Positions 7,701 through 12,419 of a DNA stretch of 15,159 bases are shown here, piece by piece. Made by a program: the position numbers and the translations under genes. Location of the stretch: positions 1 through 15,159 of the forward strand of contig DASXXT010000199.1 in the NCBI GenBank assembly GCA_036502965.1. Reading direction: 5' to 3'. Numbering within the stretch: position 1 is the first letter of the stretch; each line of letters begins with the position of its first letter. The notes below the pieces were generated by a model. The model was given only the letters and a program-made list of their open reading frames with translations, was not told the origin of the DNA and did not search any database. Source of the stretch: Roseiarcus sp036502965 (lineage in GTDB: Bacteria; Pseudomonadota; Alphaproteobacteria; Rhizobiales; Beijerinckiaceae).

Positions 7701-8230
7701 CGCAGCGACTCGAGCCTATCGCTGATTTCTGCAACGCCGGCGCTGGCCGAGAACAGCAATTGCCCGAGATCGCCATGGCTGGCCAGGATCGCCTCGCCGC
7801 CCCTCTCCAGGCTCTCGTCGTCGAGCGAGAACATCATATGGAACGCTTCGCGATCGACGCCGGCGAGTTCCGCCGTCAGCATGCTCTCGTCGAGCGGCCG
7901 ATCGTTGGCGTCGACGAGGCTGTTCTTGTCCCGCTTGAGGCGCGCGACTTCGTGGTCGCGCCCGCCGAACTCGAGCCGCGCGCCGATCCGCATGGCGGTG
8001 TAGGGATGCCAGTTCGGGACGCTGGCGCGTCCCTTTGCGGCGCCATAGGCCGACTGCTTCTCGATTCCGAACAGAAGATCGAGGATCGCCGCCGCGGCCG
8101 TCGACTTGCCGGTTTCGTTGAGGCCGTAGACGATATGAAAGTCCGCGCCGCCGGGCGCCGCGGCCCCGAAGTCGAGTTGAAAACCGCTGAACCTGCCGTA
8201 GCGCGTGAGATCGAGGCGCCCGATCCTCAC
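4748..8230 (-). CDS. yhaN: YhaN-like SMC/Rad50-type ATPase of a nuclease complex
   Basis: A large (1160 aa) ATPase with the ABC-type halves at the two ends and a long Ala/Glu/Arg-rich coiled coil between, as in SbcC/Rad50/YhaN. The N-terminal lobe has Walker A GLNETGKST (36-44). The C-terminal lobe has the signature LSKGARFQLYLALR (1074-1087), Walker B FVADDIMETFD (about 1103-1113) and an H-loop histidine in FTHHQH (about 1136-1141). I find no CxxC zinc hook in the coiled coil, which fits YhaN better than SbcC/Rad50. The start is GTG in the sequence GTGA, overlapping the stop of the upstream phosphoesterase gene by 4 bases, so the two are translationally coupled. It probably acts with that nuclease on DNA ends or structures during repair (inference from the family). 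Confidence 0.9.
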   Translation of the reverse strand: MRIGRLDLTRYGRFSGFQLDFGAAAPGGADFHIVYGLNETGKSTAAAAILDLLFGIEKQSAYGAAKGRASVPNWHPYTAMRIGARLEFGGRDHEVARLKRDKNSLVDANDRPLDESMLTAELAGVDREAFHMMFSLDDESLERGGEAILASHGDLGQLLFSASAGVAEISDRLESLRKKADEFYRPRASTTELAELKRKLDALKHERDAADTLAPAYAELVRQRDAAKEAYAAAAKSLSERRAREDEIQRQLVALSHLAALREAERCCAPLEALPAPPEGWGEEVARLQTEAIRLTVQKAGAESAIRALEEQLERIAMDPAALGIADRVDGWRELSSRYDSAADIPVRRGELAAKRDAVADILRRLGREGEADPLRLPLPAPIVGALEDLIAARSGVLSKLEAAAEAAEAARSAHAQALQELPQCNEDRQTAAMASLKARLMEARRDDSTARLRAARDEVDKGTRKVKEAFAALAPWRGNAEALALAPVPGEAETTELRRRMAQSEALRRQAFDLLGAKRGEAERLKAEAAAAASAPDLLGDEAAAEIRSAREAAWLAHRAALDRASAVAFEAAMRRDDAAGAARVAGARELAALRERNIKIAGVEAEHARAKADLEAAEKAIGALDHEIATLAPAAPPQGRDPVAFIDAWRARRNDALTLVEALRRSEDAERRAEEEGERTRERLSAALRASGVMHDQHSDFEALIEAAETALGVEAQFAAVRQKAEERRAEVVRAEAKLRIAKEADANWLRAWRKACAGTWLGEAEGEPALGAVKQSLKALDELRATLSVCAELEDRIAKMERDKRLFADEVGAVVTALNLTDLPGDVRQRVDAIEERVARAGENARRRAEKADALKEAHGRLKPIAEELEVNARQASAMTSFFAVGTLADVAVKLEDCKRRDALRAEIGREKAAIIAAHVAGSLEAARSLLERANAAALTAELAALKARAPHDDQTHAEAHSAYGEAVKRLEAVGGDDAVARLEEKRRTILEAVNDGARRYLTLRAGIAAAEEALRLFRDRHRGAMMDRASEAFRLISRGAYRALTTAPNGQSETLIALGADGGSKEAAQLSKGARFQLYLALRVAGYHELAKTRAPAPFVADDIMETFDHFRAEEALRLFAEMGRVGQVIYFTHHQHLAELAKAVCPEARVHELAA

Positions 8231-9501
8231 GCGGCGAGGTCCCGGTCGGCGGCGCGCAGGTGGGCGAGCACGTCCTCTGCCCCCTCGCGCGCCACCGCGC
8301 GCAGCATTTTGGCGAATTCCCCAGCGTCGCGCCCCATGAGGCCGTCGCGGGAGCCGTGCGGCAGGTTGCGGCTCAATTCCTCGGCCATTTCGCGCAGCGC
8401 ATCCTGGAACGCCTTTGACTGCGCGACCTCGGTCTCCATCAGCGCGCGGAGCTCGGCGACCGGATCGCTGAGCGGGGCCCTCTCATTCGCGCGAGGCGCG
8501 CCGCAGTTGAGCTCGATCTTGTCGATCCAGGTCTTGCCGATCGCAGCGCCAAGCGCGCGCGATTCTTCCGCCAGCATGTCGGCGTCCGAGCGCAGCCGCC
8601 AGGCGAGCGGCGTTGCGCCCGTAAGCGTGAGCCGCGCCACCAGATGCTCGCTCGGCGCCGCGGCGCGCGCGGCAAGGAGCCCCTTCTCGATCCGCGCCAG
8701 CGCCTCGCGGCGATCGTCGACGCCGGCAAGATCGACGCGAAGCCGCTCAAACTGCGCAACGCTCGTCAACCGCTGTTCGATCTTGATCCTGCGATCATCG
8801 CCAATCGCGACCAGCGTCGCCGACTTCGGGCCGGCCTCGTTGATGTCGCGCCCTTGAGGATTTCCCGGCATCACGATCGCAGCCCGGCCCCGCTCCTCGA
8901 ACCTCTGATGAATGTGGCCGAGCGCCCAGTAGTCAAAGCCTGCGCCATGGAGATCCGCAAGCGCGCAGGGCGCGTACAGGCCGTGAGCCGGCGAGCCGCC
9001 GAGGCTCGTGTGCAGCATCCCGATATTGACGCTTCCGGGAACCGGCGGGCGGAACTTCGGCAGCAGGTTCTCGGGCGCGTGCTTTTGCGCAAAGCTGACG
9101 CCATGCACCGCAGCCTCGAGCCCGCCACGGCCGAACGACACGGCTTCCGCGCGCCCAACAAAGACCTTGACCGATTCGGGCAAGGTCAGCTCCCGGGTGA
9201 TGCGGGACTCGGCGTCATGATTGCCGCGAATGAGGAAGGTCGCGATGCCCGCCTCATCGAGCCGCCGCAGCTGATCGGCGAGAAACCGCGCCGTCTTCAT
9301 CGACGTCTGCTCGCCGTCGTAGAGGTCGCCGGCGATCAGTAGCGCATCCACCTGTTCCAAAAGGCACAGATCGATCACGGCGACAAAGGCTTTTCGCGTC
9401 GCCCCGCCGATCAACGCGGCCAGCTCCGGATCGCGCAGCGCCAGCGTCGCCAGCGGCGAATCGAGGTGGACGTCGGCGGTATGAACGAATCGGAACGCCA
9501 T
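8227..9501 (-). CDS. yhaO: YhaO-like DNA repair metallophosphoesterase (SbcD/Mre11 relative)
   Basis: A 424-residue calcineurin-type phosphoesterase, predicted nuclease partner of the ATPase that follows. Metal-binding motifs are in order: HTADVH (D10, H12), GDLYD (D59), GNHD (N94, H95, D96), LHTS (H164) and GHIH (H196, H198). The remainder is the capping and ATPase-binding part. The ATG at 9501 is chosen because the family begins directly with FRFVHTADVHLDSPL; the frame is open to 9600, but that extension is unlike the family. The ribosome site is weak (AGGG two bases before the ATG). It is the first gene of a two-gene operon, and its stop overlaps the next start. The GT61 gene diverges from it, leaving about 90 bp for both promoters. 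Confidence 0.9.
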   Translation of the reverse strand: MAFRFVHTADVHLDSPLATLALRDPELAALIGGATRKAFVAVIDLCLLEQVDALLIAGDLYDGEQTSMKTARFLADQLRRLDEAGIATFLIRGNHDAESRITRELTLPESVKVFVGRAEAVSFGRGGLEAAVHGVSFAQKHAPENLLPKFRPPVPGSVNIGMLHTSLGGSPAHGLYAPCALADLHGAGFDYWALGHIHQRFEERGRAAIVMPGNPQGRDINEAGPKSATLVAIGDDRRIKIEQRLTSVAQFERLRVDLAGVDDRREALARIEKGLLAARAAAPSEHLVARLTLTGATPLAWRLRSDADMLAEESRALGAAIGKTWIDKIELNCGAPRANERAPLSDPVAELRALMETEVAQSKAFQDALREMAEELSRNLPHGSRDGLMGRDAGEFAKMLRAVAREGAEDVLAHLRAADRDLAA

Positions 9502-9591
9502 AGCCCTATCGGAGCTAGACTCCGAAATGGGCAAAGTCACGCGGACGGCCTTGATCGCAGTGGATAAGGCGCCCTTGTCGCTGCCGGCGCG

Positions 9592-10968
9592 TTGGGGCAT
9601 AGACGCGCGAGTGAAGCGCCGGGGCAGCCCTCGCTATTGGAGCAGGATCTGGACTTGTTGGATACCCAACGGAGCGGCGTAGCGCGCGACCGAATCGAAA
9701 ACGAAAAGCTCGTTCGCATCAATCGATCGCTGCACGCAGCCTGGCGAGACGCCGTTCGGACGCCATGGCGGAACTTTCGCCGCAAATTGCGTAACGCGCT
9801 GCCTGTGTCCGGCGGGGGAGTTCCGGTCGCTCTTGATGAAGCGACAAATCTGACGGTCGTCTCCTATGAAGGACGATTGCCGCCCCCGCTCGCGCAATGC
9901 GAGGTCGTCGCGCCTCGCCAGTACCAGACCCGAACGCACCCGCTCAGCGTCATTTCGACGAACGCCGAGCGCGTCCACTATATCGACCATACCGTCCATG
10001 CGCCGGCGATGATGCTCGAGCATCTCGTCGATCAATACTGGTTTCCGGCGTTCGGCCTGCTCATTTCGCCAGAGGGCCGAGTCTGGCGCCACTCGTTCCT
10101 GGTCCCGTTTCAGGAGGGATTTCTGTCGTCGGTCAAGGCGATCGTCGACCGGCCGCTGCCGGACGGGACTCGTGAGCGCCGGCTGCATCTCGAACGGCTC
10201 GCGCGCGCGCCTCGTATCGCCGGCGACCACCTGCTCATTGCCGGTTCGGACAAGCACAATTACGGCCACTATCTTCAGGACATCGTGCCGCTGATTGCCC
10301 TCGGGGCGAAAATGCGCGCTCCGATGCTGACCTGGACCTTGAGGCCCTGGCAGCGAGCTCTGATCGCCCGGCTCGAGGTCCCGCAGGGCCTCATCCGCGA
10401 GGTGAGGCCGAGGCCGGTCTTCCTAGAACATGCGATCACCAGCAACAGGTTTGCTGGCCTCGGCACCCAGAACGCGCATCCTGAGAGCCGCGCAGCGTTC
10501 GCGCGTATCCTGGCCAACGTGCGAAAGCATGCGCCCGCGACGAGCACGCCGCCGCGGGTCCTCATTTGCCGGAGCCCGTCAAACAGCCGAAACGTCACCA
10601 ATCGCGCAGCGATGATTGAGGCGCTCAAGCCGCTTGGCTTCGTCGCGATCCAGCCCGACAAGCTCAAGTTCGACGAACAGGCGCTTCTCTTCGCTCAGGC
10701 GGAGATCATCGTCTGCGAGTTCGGCGCCGCCCTGACGAACGCCTACTTCTGCCCGCCGCAAACAAAGCTCGTCGAGATCATCGCCGAGGGCCAGCACGAC
10801 CCGTGGTCGTCGCACTTGTGCGCCATGCTGGGGCTTGAACACGTCGTCCTGTTCCAGCGCCAGTCCGACGAGGTCCTGGCCAGCATGCCTCGGCACATCA
10901 AGGACTCGCCCTTCTCCTACGCGGTCGAGATCCCGAAGCTGGTCGAGACAGTGAAGGCATTGATTTGA
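9592..10968 (+). CDS. Glycosyltransferase family 61 (DUF563) protein
   Basis: Up to 458 residues, probably transferring a sugar to a polysaccharide or other glycan; acceptor and donor cannot be read from sequence. The C-terminal half is DUF563: NYGHYLQDIVP (223-233), ICRSPSNSRNVTN (325-337), then DEQALLFAQAEIIVCEFGAALTN (361-383) and a following LVEII strand. Where many members have H just before GA in the last motif, this one has F. I see no signal peptide or membrane segment. The first ATG in frame is only at codon 140, too late to be the start. Candidates are TTG at 9592 and TTG at 9655 (AGGA seven bases before it); the domain is intact with either. The DUF6065-like gene follows 113 bp downstream on the same strand. 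Confidence 0.85.
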   Translation: MGHRRASEAPGQPSLLEQDLDLLDTQRSGVARDRIENEKLVRINRSLHAAWRDAVRTPWRNFRRKLRNALPVSGGGVPVALDEATNLTVVSYEGRLPPPLAQCEVVAPRQYQTRTHPLSVISTNAERVHYIDHTVHAPAMMLEHLVDQYWFPAFGLLISPEGRVWRHSFLVPFQEGFLSSVKAIVDRPLPDGTRERRLHLERLARAPRIAGDHLLIAGSDKHNYGHYLQDIVPLIALGAKMRAPMLTWTLRPWQRALIARLEVPQGLIREVRPRPVFLEHAITSNRFAGLGTQNAHPESRAAFARILANVRKHAPATSTPPRVLICRSPSNSRNVTNRAAMIEALKPLGFVAIQPDKLKFDEQALLFAQAEIIVCEFGAALTNAYFCPPQTKLVEIIAEGQHDPWSSHLCAMLGLEHVVLFQRQSDEVLASMPRHIKDSPFSYAVEIPKLVETVKALI

Positions 10969-11081
10969 AGCAGCGGCGAATAGAGCGAAGTTTCTTGACG
11001 CCGGATGCGAACCTCATTCGCCAGAACCAAGGCCCCTTCTTATTGCATTGAAACGCCGGACTGCGGCAGGATGGCTCGCCC

Positions 11082-12197
11082 ATGCAGGTGAAGTATCGCT
11101 CGTTTACGCCAGCTCTCAATCCGCGGCGCACGAAGCTCGAAGTTCCCGGCTGGGGCGGCGAACGCCAGCCCCGAAAAGACGGGTCGATGGAGCAGGCCTG
11201 GCATTGCCTCCCGTTTTCGGAAGGCGCTCGTTACGGAATCGAGTTGCTCTATCCGTATGAAAATGAGTTGCGCGTGAGCATGAGCGGAGGGAAGCTTGCG
11301 CTTGACGGCGAATTTGGGCCGCCGCCCGAAGGGCATGGTGGCGAATGGCCGCCGTTCCGCGCCTTCGGCGATCTTTATTACACTTACCAGCTGTCGCTTG
11401 ATCTCAAGGTCGAGGAAGGTTGGGCGGTGCGGACGGAGCCGCACCCGCGCTTCTACACCGATCCCACGGATACGACCCCGATTGCCGTCCCGGCGCTCAT
11501 ACGCCGATGGTGGCCGATGATCTTTTTCCTGGTGTTCAAATCGCCGCCCGAGGGGAAAACGCATATTTTCCGTCTTGGGGAGCCATTCGCGCAAATCCTT
11601 GTCGTGCCCGAGGAGGCGACGTTCGATCTCGTCCCGATGTCGGACGAGGAGGCCGCCGAGCGCGAGCTGCAGTCGCGGCGCATCTATCAGAGCCGCACCA
11701 CGCTATCCGCCGAGACGGAATGGAGATCGGCGACGAACACGGTTTTCGACGGCACGTACCGCCAATCCTCGGCGCCGCGAGCGAAAAGGCCAAACGAGGC
11801 CGCTGATAGGATCCATCTCCAACCGCCGCCCTTAGAAGGTCGCGCGCTCGGAAAAAACGGCGCGCGCCATTCCTCGCGCGCGCCTAGTGAGGGCGCCTCA
11901 GTAATAGTAGTGGTGATGATGGTGGTAGTGATGATGATGATAATGATGATGGTGGTGATGATGGTAATAGTGGTGGTGATAATAGTGATGGTGGTGGTGA
12001 TGGTAATATTGAGCCATTACGATCGGCTTTTCTTCAACGACAGAGGCGCTGCGCTCGTTCTCAGCGCGCAGAATTTTCTCAGCATTCGGAATGGGATCCA
12101 ACAACTCGGCAAAGGAGCGAGCAGGTTGCAGCATGTTGACTTCGTCGACCACAGGCGCAGCGGACGCCTGAGATCCGCCAAGGAGGGCCAGCGCTGA
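11082..12197 (+). CDS. DUF6065-like protein, C-terminus suspect (runs antisense through next gene)
   Basis: The first roughly 235 codons look like a real protein of the DUF6065 kind. They include WHCLPF (40-45), RYGIELLYPY (50-59), RFYTDPTDTTPIAVP (123-137), WWPMIFFLVFKSPPEGK (143-159) and GEPFAQILVVPEE (166-178). I know of no biochemical function. The ATG at 11082 is preceded by AGGA at ten bases. After codon 235 the frame has no stop until 12195. It crosses an intrinsic terminator and 300 bases of the oppositely oriented His/Tyr gene, where it would encode a false hydrophobic stretch of V/M/I. A single inserted base near 11784 (A-run GCGAAAAGG) would move the frame onto TGA TAG at 11804-11809 and end the protein in a short basic tail at about 242 residues. 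The natural product therefore probably ends near 11806, or the gene has lost its stop. Confidence 0.65.
   Translation: MQVKYRSFTPALNPRRTKLEVPGWGGERQPRKDGSMEQAWHCLPFSEGARYGIELLYPYENELRVSMSGGKLALDGEFGPPPEGHGGEWPPFRAFGDLYYTYQLSLDLKVEEGWAVRTEPHPRFYTDPTDTTPIAVPALIRRWWPMIFFLVFKSPPEGKTHIFRLGEPFAQILVVPEEATFDLVPMSDEEAAERELQSRRIYQSRTTLSAETEWRSATNTVFDGTYRQSSAPRAKRPNEAADRIHLQPPPLEGRALGKNGARHSSRAPSEGASVIVVVMMVVVMMMIMMMVVMMVIVVVIIVMVVVMVILSHYDRLFFNDRGAALVLSAQNFLSIRNGIQQLGKGASRLQHVDFVDHRRSGRLRSAKEGQR
11852..11884 (-). terminator. Intrinsic terminator of the His/Tyr-rich gene
   Basis: On the minus strand a perfect 9-bp GC stem (GGCGCGCGC at 11884-11876, GCGCGCGCC at 11867-11859) with an 8-base loop is followed by G and six Ts (11857-11852). 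It starts 13 bp after the stop codon at 11898-11900. It lies inside the open plus-strand frame, an argument against that frame being translated here. Confidence 0.88.
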
Positions 12198-12233
12198 GAC
12201 GCCGCCCAGCAGGCCCATGATGGTCTTGTCCAA
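11898..12233 (-). CDS. Exported protein with a 36-residue His/Tyr-only tail
   Basis: A 111-residue protein. Residues 1-26 form a Sec signal (MDKTIMGLLGG, hydrophobic core, cut after ASA). A short mature part follows with SFAELLDPIPNAEKILRAENE (40-60). Residues 76-111 are only histidine (25) and tyrosine (11) to the very end. The tail could bind Ni, Zn or Cu in the periplasm, but this is inference. I recall similar unnamed alphaproteobacterial proteins with a DPIPNA-type segment and a His tail. The start is TTG at 12233, preceded by AAGGAA six bases upstream; an in-frame ATG at 12275 lacks a ribosome site and would spoil the signal peptide. It has its own terminator and a possible EcfG-type promoter. 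Confidence 0.85.
   Translation of the reverse strand: MDKTIMGLLGGVSALALLGGSQASAAPVVDEVNMLQPARSFAELLDPIPNAEKILRAENERSASVVEEKPIVMAQYYHHHHHHYYHHHYYHHHHHHHYHHHHYHHHHHYYY
11901..12008 (-). repeat. CAY/TAY codon tract encoding the His/Tyr tail
   Basis: Thirty-six consecutive codons are all CAC, CAT, TAC or TAT, giving a low-complexity pyrimidine-purine-pyrimidine pattern. The synonymous codons are mixed, so it is not a pure trinucleotide slippage tract, which suggests selection for the amino acids. Confidence 0.9.
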
Positions 12234-12270
12234 GTGTGTTTCCTTCCGGCTGATGAGAGAGCGGATGCAT

Positions 12271-12296
12271 AACAAGGATGCATCGTAAAAAGTTCC
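12271..12296 (-). promoter_or_regulatory. Possible EcfG-type promoter of the His/Tyr-rich gene
   Basis: On the minus strand GGAAC (12296-12292), 17 bases, then TGTT (12274-12271), 37 bp before the TTG start. The spacing is one base longer than in the three motifs of the stress block and the -10 box has one mismatch. The spacer overlaps two copies of GGATGCAT (12263-12270 and 12276-12283). Confidence 0.45.
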
Positions 12297-12368
12297 GAAT
12301 CAAGACCTTGTTGGGTCGCAAACTCCTCGATCGGGGCGCGTCGGTCCGCCTCGACGGGTCAATCCCAC

Positions 12369-12382
12369 GGAGCGGCCGCTCC
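12369..12382. repeat. 14-bp perfect palindrome downstream of the transglycosylase gene
   Basis: GGAGCGGCCGCTCC, 38 bp after the transglycosylase stop and upstream of the His/Tyr gene. It could fold as a 5-bp hairpin with a GGCC loop, but no T-run follows on either strand. It is a weak candidate for transcript termination. Confidence 0.35.
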
Positions 12383-12419
12383 TACGGTCGAGGACGTCGA
12401 GCGCCCGCCCGGTCCCGGT

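Noticed and set aside
7460..8857. 465-codon plus-strand open frame
   Set aside because: It is antisense across the yhaN/yhaO junction, and long shadow frames are expected in GC-rich coding DNA.
4748..9501. Naming the pair sbcC/sbcD
   Set aside because: No CxxC hook in the ATPase, and the phosphoesterase opening (FRFVHTADVHLDSPL) and spacing fit YhaO better.
11901..12008. Low-complexity tract as a microsatellite or CRISPR-like array
   Set aside because: There are no spacers or fixed repeat units; it is explained by alternating His and Tyr codons in a real gene with signal peptide and terminator.
11985..12100. Membrane helix in the plus-strand protein over the V/M/I-rich stretch
   Set aside because: It is the backwards reading of His/Tyr codons and lies beyond an opposite-strand terminator; probably not translated.
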